A stretch of DNA of 64,000 bases from Leeia speluncae (GTDB lineage Bacteria; Pseudomonadota; Gammaproteobacteria; Burkholderiales; Leeiaceae): positions 310,001 to 374,000 of the forward strand of contig NZ_JAJBZT010000001.1 in NCBI RefSeq assembly GCF_020564625.1. The letters are read 5' to 3'. A program made the position numbers and the translations under genes. Each line of letters starts with the position of its first letter. The first letter of the stretch is position 1. The notes beneath the pieces are model-generated. The model was not told the DNA's origin. It did no database searches and saw only the letters and a program-made list of their open reading frames with translations. Positions 29,003 through 38,157 of this stretch are shown piece by piece.

Positions 29003-29899
29003 ATGGCCTTAACCGTAAACTCAAACATTGCATCGATGAATGCTCAACGCAACTTGAACAAATCATCTTCTGCATTGAATACTTCATTGCAACGCTTGTC
29101 ATCTGGTTTGCGTATTAACAGTGCAAAAGATGATGCAGCAGGTCTAGCGGTTAGCCAAGGTATGACTTCTGCAATCCGTGGTGACCAACAAGCGGTTAAA
29201 AATGCAAACGACGGTATCTCTTTAGCGCAAACAGCTGAAGGTGCATTGGGTCAAGTTAGTGATAACTTACAACGTATTCGTGAGATTTCTGTACAGGCTG
29301 CTAACGGCTCAATTAGTGATACTAACCGTTCACAACTTCAAAAAGAGGTCGACCAGTTAACACAAGAAATTTCACGTATTGTGACCACAACAGAGTTTAA
29401 CGGTACAACTCTATTGTCAGGTAATAGCTCTTTAACATTCCAAGTGGGTTCTGAAGGCTCTGCTTCCAACCAAGTATCAATCGCTTCATCTTCATTGAAC
29501 TTGGCAAGTGGATTGGCAAATGCCTCGGGTATCGGTTCTACTGCTTCAGGTTCAACTGGCCTGAATACATTCAACACTAATTTGACTGCAGTACAAACAA
29601 TCAGTGTTTTAACATCAGCAGCAGCCTCTGCAAACATTGAAGCGTTGGATGCAGATATTTCAACCGTAACAAACTCACGTGCGACTTTCGGTGCAGTACA
29701 AAACCGTTTCGAAGCAGTGATTGCTAACTTGCAAAACTACGTAGAGAACTTAGATTCAGCACGTAGCCGTATTCAAGATACTGACTTTGCTGCAGAAACT
29801 GCGGCTTTAACTAAGAACCAGATCTTGCAACAAGCAGGTACATCAATCTTGTCTCAAGCAAACAAACTGCCACAACAAGCATTGACGCTGCTACAATAA
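29003..29899 (+). CDS. fliC: Flagellin
   Basis: The filament subunit, exported by the flagellar type III system. The 298-residue protein has the conserved D0/D1 N-terminus ([38 protein letters not shown]) and C-terminus ([20 protein letters not shown] ... [10 protein letters not shown]). The middle (about 150-205) is short and made almost entirely of Ser, Thr, Ala, Gly and Asn, with no large D2/D3 domain. That is the usual surface-exposed acceptor region for O-glycans. AGGAG precedes the ATG, and a sigma-28 promoter lies upstream. A strong terminator follows, so flagellin mRNA is probably monocistronic and abundant. Only one flagellin gene is in the window. Confidence 0.98.
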   Translation: MALTVNSNIASMNAQRNLNKSSSALNTSLQRLSSGLRINSAKDDAAGLAVSQGMTSAIRGDQQAVKNANDGISLAQTAEGALGQVSDNLQRIREISVQAANGSISDTNRSQLQKEVDQLTQEISRIVTTTEFNGTTLLSGNSSLTFQVGSEGSASNQVSIASSSLNLASGLANASGIGSTASGSTGLNTFNTNLTAVQTISVLTSAAASANIEALDADISTVTNSRATFGAVQNRFEAVIANLQNYVENLDSARSRIQDTDFAAETAALTKNQILQQAGTSILSQANKLPQQALTLLQ

Positions 29900-29929
29900 A
29901 ATTGAGTGGCTAGTCATTAGCAAGTGAGA

Positions 29930-29960
29930 AAAAGGACATGGCCACGGGTCATGTCCTTTT
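29930..29960 (+). terminator. Rho-independent terminator of fliC
   Basis: AAAAGGACATG (29930-29940) pairs with CATGTCCTTTT (29950-29960) across a nine-base loop, ending in four T. It sits 31 bases after the fliC stop. Confidence 0.9.
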
Positions 29961-29982
29961 ACGCTAATACTGGAGAGAGATG

Positions 29983-30390
29983 ATGGATATCCGTAAAGCA
30001 GCGACAAATGTGCAGTTGCAAAATACAATCCAAGCTGAGTCGGTTAAAAACCAACTGGCCCCATCAACAAATAATGGATCAAATCTAACCGTTAATGCGG
30101 TGAGTGGTGTTGATTCATCTAATGACGTCAAAAATGCTGAAGAAAATAAGCAAAAGTCACCATTGGATAAAGATGTCTTAAAGCAATCAGTAGAAGACAC
30201 TAATAAAGCATTGGCAATGATGTCTACTTCACTAGAGTTATCCATTGATGATCAAAGCGATGAAGTAGTAACAAAAGTCATTGATAAAGATACAAATAAA
30301 GTGATTCGGCAAATTCCATCTGAAGAGATGATTGAATTGGCAAAACGGGTAGAAGAGTTTAAAAGCATACTGACTAGCCAAAAAGCATAG
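29983..30390 (+). CDS. flaG: FlaG family flagellar protein
   Basis: A 135-residue protein whose C-terminal half is diagnostic of FlaG: LELSIDDQSDEVVTKVIDKD, then KVIRQIPSEEMIELAKRV. The first 60 residues are polar and of low complexity. FlaG proteins affect filament length or FliD capping; the mechanism is not established. Of two adjacent ATG codons the second (29983) has the better spacing from GGAGAG. It begins 23 bases after the fliC terminator and 34 bases before fliD, and probably forms an operon with fliD-fliS and the next small gene. Confidence 0.92.
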   Translation: MDIRKAATNVQLQNTIQAESVKNQLAPSTNNGSNLTVNAVSGVDSSNDVKNAEENKQKSPLDKDVLKQSVEDTNKALAMMSTSLELSIDDQSDEVVTKVIDKDTNKVIRQIPSEEMIELAKRVEEFKSILTSQKA

Positions 30391-30424
30391 TCTTTAGCGA
30401 AGCGTTGGTTGTAAGGAGATTGTC

Positions 30425-31789
30425 ATGGGCGTTAGTTCTAGTACTGGCTTAATTAGTGGTATTGATACCGCAACCCTTATTTCAGGGTTAATGGCTGTCG
30501 AAAAAGTTCCATTGACGACGCTTCAGACAAAGCTATCCAGTTACTCAACCAAAATTTCTGCATTTGGCACAATCAAGAGTAACTTATCTACCATCCAAAC
30601 AGCTGCAGCCGCTTTAAAAGATTCTAGCAGTCTCGCGTTAAGCGCTGTTTCTAGTAGTGATACAGCAGTAGCGACAGCTACGACATCGGGTGGTGCGTCG
30701 GTCGGAAACTATAGTTTGTCCGTTAGTAAATTGGCGCAAGCAAATAAGATTATCACGAATAGCTCTACGGTATTTTCAGATACTTCTACCGCTATTTCTA
30801 ATACAGCAGGTTCATTGCACCTATCTTCTGGTGATAATAGTTTTGATGTGAATTTGTCAGCAGACTCATCTCTAGAAGAAATTAAGAATGCCATAAATTC
30901 AAACAACGATAATACATCTATCGTTGCTTCTATTATTAATGATGGTACAAGCTATCGCCTTACGCTGACAGCCAAAGATTCTGGTGCAGATTCTACAATA
31001 GCCGTTACCAATACGAGTACTAGTGGTGGTGCTGGGCTTGATGTATTTGATACAACAAAAAGTGCATATTCGACAGTACAAGAAGCTCAAGATGCCTCTT
31101 TCAAAGTTGATGGTATTTCATTTACCCGCTCAAGTAATACGTTTTCAGATGTGATTGACGGTGTGACGCTTACCTTAAAAGCTGCAGACTCAACTACGCC
31201 TAAAACTTCGAGTATTTCCGTTACAACGGATATGGATTCAATTAAAGCAAAGGTAAATACGCTAATCGATGCCTACAATGCCATGAAAAGTAACGTTGAT
31301 ACTTTACGTGCGAAAGATGGGCGTTTGGAGGCTGACAATACATCATTGGAAATTGAAGAGCAGCTCAAGTCTCTATTTGCATCAAGCACAAGTGCGAGTG
31401 GAAGTTCTTATTCATATCTTTCCGAAATTGGTATTTCATTTCAAAAAGACGGCACCTTGTCATTAGACAGCACTAAGTTTGAAGAGGCTGTTAACTCAGA
31501 TCCATCGTCAGTTCAGAATTTATTTTCTGATGCAGATAATGGGTTTGCCTATAAGATATATAATGCGTCTTATGATATGACCAAAACAGGTGGCTTATTG
31601 GCAAACAAAACCAAGAGTCTAACAACCTTGCAAACAACCACCCAAGATCGTATTGATAGCATGACGACGCGATTAACCAAGTACCAAGCAAGGCTAGAAG
31701 CGCAATTTGCTGCAATGGAAACAGCTCTGTCTAAATTAAATACGATGTCTAGTTATATTTCTGGATTGTCAACTACCACATCGTCATAA
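30425..31789 (+). CDS. fliD: Flagellar hook-associated protein 2 (filament cap)
   Basis: FliD forms the distal cap that inserts exported flagellin into the growing filament. The 454-residue protein has the N-terminal FliD domain (about 1-110, starting with SSTGLISGIDTATLISGLMA and LQTKLSSYSTKISAFGTIKS). A Ser/Thr-rich middle and the C-terminal domain follow; the latter contains LIDAYNAMKSNVDTL (about 280-295) and a coiled-coil tail near DRIDSMTTRLTKYQARLEAQ. Length is typical. AAGGAG precedes the ATG. The order flaG-fliD-fliS is standard. Confidence 0.96.
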   Translation: MGVSSSTGLISGIDTATLISGLMAVEKVPLTTLQTKLSSYSTKISAFGTIKSNLSTIQTAAAALKDSSSLALSAVSSSDTAVATATTSGGASVGNYSLSVSKLAQANKIITNSSTVFSDTSTAISNTAGSLHLSSGDNSFDVNLSADSSLEEIKNAINSNNDNTSIVASIINDGTSYRLTLTAKDSGADSTIAVTNTSTSGGAGLDVFDTTKSAYSTVQEAQDASFKVDGISFTRSSNTFSDVIDGVTLTLKAADSTTPKTSSISVTTDMDSIKAKVNTLIDAYNAMKSNVDTLRAKDGRLEADNTSLEIEEQLKSLFASSTSASGSSYSYLSEIGISFQKDGTLSLDSTKFEEAVNSDPSSVQNLFSDADNGFAYKIYNASYDMTKTGGLLANKTKSLTTLQTTTQDRIDSMTTRLTKYQARLEAQFAAMETALSKLNTMSSYISGLSTTTSS

Positions 31790-31814
31790 GATATGTTTTG
31801 ATAGGTAAAATAAT

Positions 31815-32243
31815 ATGTCTAAAGCTTTAAATGCCTACCAATCTGTCAATGTAAATGCTGCTGTTTTAGGGGCGTCCCCGGCTGAGTTGATTGTTATGCT
31901 CTATGAAGGAGCGATGAGTGCAATACAGCGAGCGAAATGGGGTATTGAAAACAAAAATTACTCCTTGAAGTCAGCAATGATTACCAAAGCAAATAATATT
32001 GTCATGGCTTTGCGTGCAGCACTTAATCATGAAGTTGGTGGTGAGTTGACTCAAAATTTGCAGGATTTGTATCTATATATCGAAAAGTTATTATTAGATG
32101 CCAACCTCAAAAATGATGTTGAGTTATTAGAGCAATCTTATAAGTTACTTGCTGAACTACATAGTGCTTGGGCTGAGCTTGCTAAATCTGGTGTGGGTGC
32201 AGAAATGCCTGATGCATCTCAATCAGCGGTGTTGAAAGTATAG
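31815..32243 (+). CDS. fliS: Flagellin export chaperone FliS
   Basis: FliS binds the C-terminus of flagellin in the cytoplasm and prevents early polymerisation before export. The 142-residue protein begins with the family pattern ALNAYQSVNVNAAVLGASPAE followed by LIVMLYEGAMSAIQRAKWGI. The four-helix bundle is complete, with a variable tail after about 125. AGGTAAAA precedes the ATG. It is followed seven bases later by a small FliT-like gene. Confidence 0.95.
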   Translation: MSKALNAYQSVNVNAAVLGASPAELIVMLYEGAMSAIQRAKWGIENKNYSLKSAMITKANNIVMALRAALNHEVGGELTQNLQDLYLYIEKLLLDANLKNDVELLEQSYKLLAELHSAWAELAKSGVGAEMPDASQSAVLKV

Positions 32244-32250
32244 AAAATAT

Positions 32251-32535
32251 ATGTCTGCAAATTGGGCGCAACTGATTGCGATAATTGAAAATATTCAATC
32301 CACAAAATCGCAGGAAGATTTGCAGAATTTCTGCGATTTGCTTCCAGAGCTTGAGTCCATCATGCAAGCTATCCAGTCTGAAAAACTCGCAGCACCTGAT
32401 CAGGCGATTTTAGAGCAAGTGCAATCAGGATTAGATGATTTAAGTGAATTTATAAAGTCTACCTTGCCTCAAATACAAGTTGGCATTCAATCCACTCAAA
32501 CTTCCGCAAAACTTAATAAATTTTACGGTAGTTAA
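32251..32535 (+). CDS. Small helical protein, probably FliT-like flagellar chaperone
   Basis: A 94-residue, predicted all-helical acidic protein immediately after fliS. FliT proteins, which chaperone FliD and in some species repress the flagellar master regulator, are of this size and occupy this position. Sequence similarity to FliT is not obvious by eye, though the C-terminal TSAKLNKFYGS resembles the ends of FliT-like proteins. The ribosome-binding site is poor, so translation is probably coupled to fliS. Call is mainly positional. Confidence 0.6.
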   Translation: MSANWAQLIAIIENIQSTKSQEDLQNFCDLLPELESIMQAIQSEKLAAPDQAILEQVQSGLDDLSEFIKSTLPQIQVGIQSTQTSAKLNKFYGS

Positions 32536-32560
32536 AAAGCCAGCATAGCGCTGGCTTTTT
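32534..32560. terminator. Bidirectional terminator between the fliD operon and nadB
   Basis: AAAAAGCCAGC (32534-32544) and GCTGGCTTTTT (32550-32560) form an 11-bp stem with a five-base loop and T runs on both strands. It overlaps the stop codon of the FliT-like gene and lies two bases from the nadB stop, serving both convergent transcripts. Confidence 0.92.
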
Positions 32561-32562
32561 AA

Positions 32563-34128
32563 CTATGGCTTCAAAATTGTATTTTTTGCTTTCGCGTTCA
32601 TTTCTGGGTAGTCCCTACTAAAGTGGAGTCCTCGACTTTCTTTTCTAGTCAACGCACTTCTTACGATAAGCTCGGCCGTATCTACAAGGTTCCGCAATTC
32701 CAATAAGTCATTTGAGACCTTGAAGTGTCTGTAGTATTCCTGAATCTCTTGCTTTAGTAGATGAATTCGATTTAACGCACGCTCGAGTCTTTTCGTTGTT
32801 CTAACAATGCCCACATAGTCCCACATAGCATGGCGAAGTTCATTCCAGTTATGAGAAATGACAACTTCTTCATCAGCATCCGTTACTCTGCTTTCATCCC
32901 AATCTTTAACAGTCGGAAGAACTTGCTTTTGTTTATTGAGAATATCTTTCGCAGCGCTATCAGCAATCACAAGACATTCTAATAGTGAATTGCTAGCTAA
33001 GCGGTTTGCACCATGTAAACCAGTAAATGAAACTTCACCCGCGGCATATAGGTTGTTGACGGAAGTCTTGCCATTTAAATCTACAACTAAACCACCGCAT
33101 GTATAGTGAGCGGCAGGCACAACTGGAATTGGCTCTTTGGTAATATCAATACCAAGCGAGAGGCATTTTGCTTGGATGTTCGGAAAGTGATGGGTAATAA
33201 ATTCGGGTGATTGATGCGAGATGTCTAAATAGACACAATCAATACCATGTTTTTTCATTTCCGCATCAATCGATCTCGCCACTGTATCGCGAGGGGCTAA
33301 CTCTGCTCTTTCATCGTATTCAGGCATAAATCGATGACCATTTGGCAATTTTAATATGCCGCCTTCACCGCGTACCGCTTCAGAGATGAGAAACGATTTA
33401 GCATTTGGATGATATAAGCAGGTAGGGTGAAATTGAATAAATTCCATGTTGCCTACTGAGCAACCAGCTCGCCATCCCAGCGCAATACCATCACCAGTAG
33501 AGGTGTCCGGGTTTGTGGTGTATAAGTAGACCTTCCCAGCGCCACCGGTCGCTAATACGGTAGAGCCTGCCGTGACCGTTTCAACTTTCCCCGTTTCATT
33601 ATTTAAAATATAAGCCCCATAAACACTAGGGGCAGTCTCATTTGCTTGTTGGCTTTTGATCAGCTCAACGGCGATATGATTTTCGAAAATCGAAATATTT
33701 GGATGTTTTGCTACTTTGTCACTCAGTGTTGCCTGAACAGCAGCGCCAGTTGCATCTGCTGCATGAATAATTCGACGGTGGCTGTGCCCACCTTCACGTG
33801 TTAAATGAAATCCAAACTCGCTGTCATCTTTGGTAAATGGGACGCCTTGGTCAATTAGCCATTGAATGCTTTTCGCCGAGTTTTCAATAATAAACTTGGT
33901 AGATTCGGGGTTACAGAGTCCTCCCCCTGCGATGAATGTGTCTTGTACATGATCTTCCACAGAATCTTCATCCGCTAAAACAGCTGCGATGCCACCTTGT
34001 GCCCAGTTGCTAGCGCCATCGGTTAAGTGTTTCTTCGTGAAAAGCCCAACTTTCAAGTGGTCTGCTAATTTGAGTGCTAGTGTTTGCCCTGCTAAACCAC
34101 TACCAAGAATCAATACATCAAAGTGCAT
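32563..34128 (-). CDS. nadB: L-aspartate oxidase
   Basis: NadB oxidises L-aspartate to iminoaspartate with FAD, the first step of de novo NAD synthesis. The 521-residue protein has the dinucleotide-binding [11 protein letters not shown] near the N-terminus and the flavoprotein line [14 protein letters not shown] (about 44-57). The active-site region includes [12 protein letters not shown]-type residues ([13 protein letters not shown], about 122-134) and the late HYTCGGL and [12 protein letters not shown] motifs. The start at 34128 was chosen for AGGTAA seven bases upstream; an upstream extension of 31 codons would reach into the rpoE regulatory region. The nadB and rpoE genes are divergent, as in many gamma- and betaproteobacteria. 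Confidence 0.96.
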   Translation of the reverse strand: MHFDVLILGSGLAGQTLALKLADHLKVGLFTKKHLTDGASNWAQGGIAAVLADEDSVEDHVQDTFIAGGGLCNPESTKFIIENSAKSIQWLIDQGVPFTKDDSEFGFHLTREGGHSHRRIIHAADATGAAVQATLSDKVAKHPNISIFENHIAVELIKSQQANETAPSVYGAYILNNETGKVETVTAGSTVLATGGAGKVYLYTTNPDTSTGDGIALGWRAGCSVGNMEFIQFHPTCLYHPNAKSFLISEAVRGEGGILKLPNGHRFMPEYDERAELAPRDTVARSIDAEMKKHGIDCVYLDISHQSPEFITHHFPNIQAKCLSLGIDITKEPIPVVPAAHYTCGGLVVDLNGKTSVNNLYAAGEVSFTGLHGANRLASNSLLECLVIADSAAKDILNKQKQVLPTVKDWDESRVTDADEEVVISHNWNELRHAMWDYVGIVRTTKRLERALNRIHLLKQEIQEYYRHFKVSNDLLELRNLVDTAELIVRSALTRKESRGLHFSRDYPEMNAKAKNTILKP

Positions 34129-34185
34129 GAACTTTACCTGCAACGGTTGTCTGAATGTAAATGTGATTTTATCAGAGCTTGGTAG

Positions 34186-34214
34186 GAAACTTCTTGTATT
34201 CTTCTTAGTCCTAA
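34186..34214 (+). promoter_or_regulatory. Candidate sigma-E type promoter of rpoE
   Basis: GAAACTT (34186-34192), a 16-base spacer and TCCTAA (34209-34214) resemble the ECF sigma-E consensus GGAACTT-N16-TCnAA. It lies 82 bases before rpoE, where autoregulation would be expected. The match is partial. Confidence 0.4.
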
Positions 34215-34295
34215 TTAGCACAAAGCACGAAAATGTGAATAAAATCGTAGCTTAGAAAAAAATTACACCCGAAAACGGGAATCAGGGATGAAAAC

Positions 34296-34895
34296 ATGAG
34301 CGATCGCGAAGTCGATCAGCAATTGGTAGAGCGTGTTCAAAAAGGAGATAAACGCGCATTTGATTTGCTTGTTAGCAAATATCAAAGAAAGTTATCTCGT
34401 TTGTTGTCACGCTTCGTAAGAGACCAAGATGAAATTGATGATGTTGCACAAGAGGCATTTATTAAAGCCTACCGTGCCCTACCATCCTTTCGTGGTGAAA
34501 GTGCGTTTTACACTTGGTTATATCGAATTGCGATCAATACTGCTAAGAATTACTTAGTTTCGGCTGGACGTAGGGTATCCACATCTTCTGTGACTGAAAT
34601 CGATGAAGATGAATCCTTGGATATGGCAGAGCAAGTACCTGATCTGAATACACCAGAAACTGATTTAGCGAACAGACAAATTATTAGTACGGTTAACGAA
34701 GCAGTTGAAAGACTGCCGGAAGAGCTAAGGACAGCCATTACACTTCGTGAAATGGAGGGCCTTAGTTATGAAGAAATTGCTGAAGCAATGGGATGTCCAA
34801 TCGGAACAGTACGTTCTAGGATTTTTCGGGCACGAGAAGCGATTGCAAACGATTTAAAACCGCTAATCGAGCAGAAGCAAAATAGAAGATGGTGA
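34296..34895 (+). CDS. rpoE: ECF sigma factor, sigma-E (AlgU type)
   Basis: RNA polymerase sigma factor of the envelope-stress response. The 199-residue protein has region 2 (about 20-90, with DEIDDVAQEAFIKAYRAL and FYTWLYRIAINTAKNYL) and region 4 (about 135-190, with RLPEELRTAITLREMEGLSY and GCPIGTVRSRIFRAREAI). AGGGATG lies upstream of the ATG. The last codons overlap the start region of rseA, and the downstream genes rseA and rseB encode its anti-sigma system. Confidence 0.96.
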   Translation: MSDREVDQQLVERVQKGDKRAFDLLVSKYQRKLSRLLSRFVRDQDEIDDVAQEAFIKAYRALPSFRGESAFYTWLYRIAINTAKNYLVSAGRRVSTSSVTEIDEDESLDMAEQVPDLNTPETDLANRQIISTVNEAVERLPEELRTAITLREMEGLSYEEIAEAMGCPIGTVRSRIFRAREAIANDLKPLIEQKQNRRW

Positions 34896-34900
34896 TGAAT

Positions 34901-35380
34901 ATGATGAACGAAAGAATTTCTGCATTAATGGACGGTGAGTTATCAGGTGAAGAAGCTGCCGCTGTTCTTGAATGGATAAAACATAATCCAGAAGCAGCAG
35001 AGGTTTGGGCTTCTTACCATGTCATTGGTGAGTCATTGAAACATCACGACTTCTTGGCTAGCAATATACGCTCTCGTGTAGCGAGTCGATTGGAACAGGA
35101 GCCAACGATTCTTTCCCCTGCGAGTTATTCCAAGCCGGTGAAAAGAACGTGGATTGCACTTTCTGCGGCCGCATCTATCGCTGCGGTCGCTGTATTGGGT
35201 GTGGTTAGTTTTCAACGTACACATCAAGCAGAACAGCAAACGGTGGTTGTTGCTCAAAAAACGAATAACTTAGATTTAAACCCTTACTTAGCAGCGCACC
35301 AACAATATGCCGCGCAAGCGGGGGGGCGACCGCAAGTTCGTCCTGTGTCAATGGACAATCCGGAGGGATTGTCTAAATGA
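34901..35380 (+). CDS. rseA: Anti-sigma-E factor RseA
   Basis: An inner-membrane protein that sequesters sigma-E until it is proteolysed. The 159-residue protein opens with MMNERISALMDGELSGEE, the classical RseA N-terminal sigma-binding domain (about 1-75). A transmembrane helix is at about 85-108 (WIALSAAASIAAVAVLGVVSF). A short periplasmic domain ends near QVRPVSMDNPEGLSK. The start could be any of several in-frame ATGs between 34889 and 34904; 34901 or 34904 gives the usual N-terminus, and the earliest overlaps rpoE by seven bases. It shares ATGA with rseB. Confidence 0.9.
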   Translation: MMNERISALMDGELSGEEAAAVLEWIKHNPEAAEVWASYHVIGESLKHHDFLASNIRSRVASRLEQEPTILSPASYSKPVKRTWIALSAAASIAAVAVLGVVSFQRTHQAEQQTVVVAQKTNNLDLNPYLAAHQQYAAQAGGRPQVRPVSMDNPEGLSK

Positions 35381-36345
35381 GAGTGAGTAATATCGCTATT
35401 GGGGTTGCCTGTGTTATTGCTGGTTCTGTTGCTTATGCCGGTCAGTCGTTAACGCCACAAGAAGCGATCCAACTGCTGACAAAAGTAAATAATGCATCAA
35501 GGCAAATGACTTTTTCAGGTCTATATGTCTATCAGCGTGGCGGAATGGTCGAAACGTCTCGAATCAGCCATGCAGTAATTGGTGGGACCCATTTTGAAAA
35601 AATTGAAACTGTAGATGGTCCGCCGCAAGAGTTAATTGTTCAAAATGATGCAATGTCTTGCTATGTGCCTAGTCAACATGATGCGCCGATTGATTTGCGC
35701 GCAAGTGATCATTTTTTTCCAAGCGTATTGCCGGCAGATATCAAGCAGTTATTAACCAATTATCAAGCAATGAAGCAAGATGTAGAGCGTGTGGCAGAAA
35801 ATGATTGCCAAATGATTCTATTGGTTCCAAAAGATAACTTAAGAAATCCTTTTAGATTTTGCTACGAGCCTTCTACCGGAGTGATTCTTAAATCTCAACG
35901 ATTTAATGACAACAAAGAGCTTTCTGAGCAAATGGCATTTTCTCAGATTAAGCTAGGTGGTGAGTTAGATCGTTCGGCTTTTAAACCAAAATTTCCGAAA
36001 AAAATTGGCACTTGGCAGCGACAAAGTAAAGTACCGCAACCAGATGATATCTTGGTTAACTATAAGAACTTACCTGCTGGTTTTAAGTTAGTGCATGGTG
36101 GTAAACGGCAGTTTCCTGGTAAATCAAAACCGATTTCACATTACCTCTTTTCAGATGGTCTATCCTCTGTTTCCGTTTTTGTGGATAAGTCAGCAGAAGA
36201 TGCATCTGTACAGAATGGTTTGACAAGAAAAGGCGCTACAAATGTCTATGTTGAGTCAGAAGGTAATGTGGTGATGATGATTTTGGGAGAGGTGCCTCCT
36301 TCGTCTGTGCAACTTTTTGGTCTTGGACTTGAAATCAAGAAATAA
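35377..36345 (+). CDS. rseB: Sigma-E regulatory protein RseB/MucB
   Basis: A periplasmic protein that binds RseA and protects it from DegS-type cleavage. The 322-residue protein has a signal peptide (about 1-21, cut near AYA). The N-terminal lipoprotein-like domain contains LLTKVNNASRQMTFSGLYVYQ (about 34-54), and the smaller C-terminal domain begins about 215. The start overlaps the rseA stop by ATGA, so the two are translationally coupled. Confidence 0.93.
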   Translation: MRVSNIAIGVACVIAGSVAYAGQSLTPQEAIQLLTKVNNASRQMTFSGLYVYQRGGMVETSRISHAVIGGTHFEKIETVDGPPQELIVQNDAMSCYVPSQHDAPIDLRASDHFFPSVLPADIKQLLTNYQAMKQDVERVAENDCQMILLVPKDNLRNPFRFCYEPSTGVILKSQRFNDNKELSEQMAFSQIKLGGELDRSAFKPKFPKKIGTWQRQSKVPQPDDILVNYKNLPAGFKLVHGGKRQFPGKSKPISHYLFSDGLSSVSVFVDKSAEDASVQNGLTRKGATNVYVESEGNVVMMILGEVPPSSVQLFGLGLEIKK

Positions 36346-36399
36346 CATGCGATAACTAAAGTAGATCGCAATTCAATTTGTTAACTGGTAGTCAATTCA

Positions 36400-37785
36400 A
36401 TGTTTGCTTGGGCAGAAAAGAAAAAATTAATCAATCAGACAATCGGTGTTTTTGTTTTAACTTTTTCTTTTCAAGTCCAAGCGTTAGATTTGCCTGATAT
36501 CACAGATTTGGTTGAACGCCAGTCTCAAGTTGTTGTTAACATCAATACAACACAACCACTCTCAGACCTTAAGAGGTCGACGTTAGAAAGTGACTTAGCT
36601 ACCGAGTACGTTAAAAAGAATTTCCCTCAGGTTTTAAAAGAGGTGAAAAACCAGTCCTTAGGTTCTGGCTTATTAATCAGTTCAGATGGGTATGTCGTTT
36701 CTTCTTCTCGTAATATTGAAGGTGTGGATGATATAACTGTAAAACTTGCGGATAAACGTGAGTTTAAAGCACGATTGATTGGTGTTGATAGAAGGCTTGA
36801 TTTAGCATTGCTAAAAATACCTGCTACCAATGTTCCTAAAGCAAATATAGCAGATGTAGATCGCATAAAGTTGGGTGAGTGGGTTGTTGCTATTGGTGCG
36901 CCGTTCGCTGGGGATAGTGCAGTTTCCTTAGGTGTTGTCTCGTCAAAAGGTCGCTCTATTTCAGAAGATCTTTATATTCCATTTATTCAATCTGATTTAT
37001 CCACTTCTTCAGGTAGTGCATTGTTCAATAGCAGGGGCGAAGTGGTCGGTGTAAATGCACAGATTGGTTCAAGCAATATCAACAATCGAAGTGCATCATT
37101 TTTTATTCCCATCGATATGGTGCTTGACGTTGTCACCCAATTAAAAGCAAATGCTAAGCTAACATCTGGAAAATTAGGATTGGTCATCCAGAATCTAGTA
37201 AGGGATCCGGCAGATGCAACGACAACGGAAAAAAACACCGGCGTTTTAGTCGTCTCTGTAGATAAGAACTCGTTGTTAGATAAAGCCGGTTTAAAGGCTG
37301 GCGACATTATCCTTAGCCTCAATGGTAAGCCGGTTATATCAGCGATAGAGTTCCAAAAAACGATTGGTTTATTAAAGACGGGTGCACGGGGAAGTCTATC
37401 TATTCAGCGTGCTACAGCAACTAAAGAGATTTCATTTGCTATTGCAGAGCCTGTTGATGAAAAGTCTGTGCAGATCGAGCGCAACAAGGCAGTCAACAAG
37501 CCAGACTACTCGGGGCGATTGGGGGTCTCATTAACTGAACTCAATGCCAATCAAAAGAGAGTGTTAGATATTCCATTTGGGCTTGTTGTCTCTGATGTTC
37601 AGCCTGTTGCGCAAAAGGCTGGAATGCAGGAGGGGGATGTGGTGATTGGCATCAATAATGAGTCTATTAAATCGTTAGTACAGTTTAATCAGTACCTCGA
37701 TCGTGCAGTCAAAGGAACGGTCATTGCGCTTTTGGTAAAGCGCGAAGATAGTACATTGTTTATTCCTGTTAAAATCCAGAATTAA
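36400..37785 (+). CDS. DegQ/MucD-family periplasmic PDZ protein lacking the catalytic histidine
   Basis: A 461-residue HtrA-type protein with a signal peptide (about 1-28, cut near VQA), a trypsin-like domain (about 35-250) and two PDZ domains (about 260-350 and 370-455). Aligned with DegP by eye, the catalytic Asp (D134 in RRLDLALLKI) and Ser (S204 in TSSGSALFN) are present. The histidine of the TNNHV motif is replaced by arginine (SSSRNI, R104), and the loop before the serine is about three residues short. Proteolysis is therefore unlikely. It may be a chaperone or a sensor that binds misfolded protein C-termini. It follows rseB by 54 bases, the position of mucD in the sigma-E operon of other bacteria. 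No intact copy is in the window. Confidence 0.88.
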   Translation: MFAWAEKKKLINQTIGVFVLTFSFQVQALDLPDITDLVERQSQVVVNINTTQPLSDLKRSTLESDLATEYVKKNFPQVLKEVKNQSLGSGLLISSDGYVVSSSRNIEGVDDITVKLADKREFKARLIGVDRRLDLALLKIPATNVPKANIADVDRIKLGEWVVAIGAPFAGDSAVSLGVVSSKGRSISEDLYIPFIQSDLSTSSGSALFNSRGEVVGVNAQIGSSNINNRSASFFIPIDMVLDVVTQLKANAKLTSGKLGLVIQNLVRDPADATTTEKNTGVLVVSVDKNSLLDKAGLKAGDIILSLNGKPVISAIEFQKTIGLLKTGARGSLSIQRATATKEISFAIAEPVDEKSVQIERNKAVNKPDYSGRLGVSLTELNANQKRVLDIPFGLVVSDVQPVAQKAGMQEGDVVIGINNESIKSLVQFNQYLDRAVKGTVIALLVKREDSTLFIPVKIQN

Positions 37786-37807
37786 GACTTTACGAGTTGT
37801 TACAACA

Positions 37808-38050
37808 ATGAATAAACCCACGCTTACCCTCTATGTAAAAGAGTACTGCTCTCTATGCCAAGAGATGTTCCAACAGTTACAAAGCTATTCAGATAGAATA
37901 ACTTTGACTGTGGTTGATATAGATGATGATGATGAACTAGAGGAAAAGTATGCTCAACTCATTCCTGTGTTGATGTCCGCAGAGGGTGAAATTTGCCATT
38001 ATCATCTACACGTACAACGTCTTGATGCTTATTTGTCCAAGATTGGTTAA
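37808..38050 (+). CDS. Glutaredoxin-family (DUF836-like) small thiol protein
   Basis: An 80-residue thioredoxin-fold protein with a CxxC site in KEYCSLCQEM (C14, C17), then VDIDDDDELEEKYAQLIPVL with the cis-proline (IPVL) expected of glutaredoxins. It is shorter than classical Grx and lacks a clear glutathione-binding TVP motif, fitting the YruB/DUF836 group. Such genes often lie just before lepA in betaproteobacteria, as here. The ribosome-binding site is weak. A terminator follows. Confidence 0.8.
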   Translation: MNKPTLTLYVKEYCSLCQEMFQQLQSYSDRITLTVVDIDDDDELEEKYAQLIPVLMSAEGEICHYHLHVQRLDAYLSKIG

Positions 38051-38078
38051 AATAGCAAGTTGAATGCTTAAGTAACAT

Positions 38079-38104
38079 AAGGGCACTTTTGTGCCTTTTG
38101 TTTT
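38079..38104 (+). terminator. Terminator after the glutaredoxin-like gene
   Basis: AAGGGCAC (38079-38086) pairs with GTGCCTTT (38091-38098, one G-U) across a TTTT loop and is followed by TGTTTT. A second small hairpin, AAGAGAG/CTCTCTT, lies at 38112-38129 in the lepA leader. Confidence 0.7.
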
Positions 38105-38157
38105 ATCTACCAAGAGAGTCTGCTCTCTTTAATAACAATGATTGGCTGTTTTCATCA

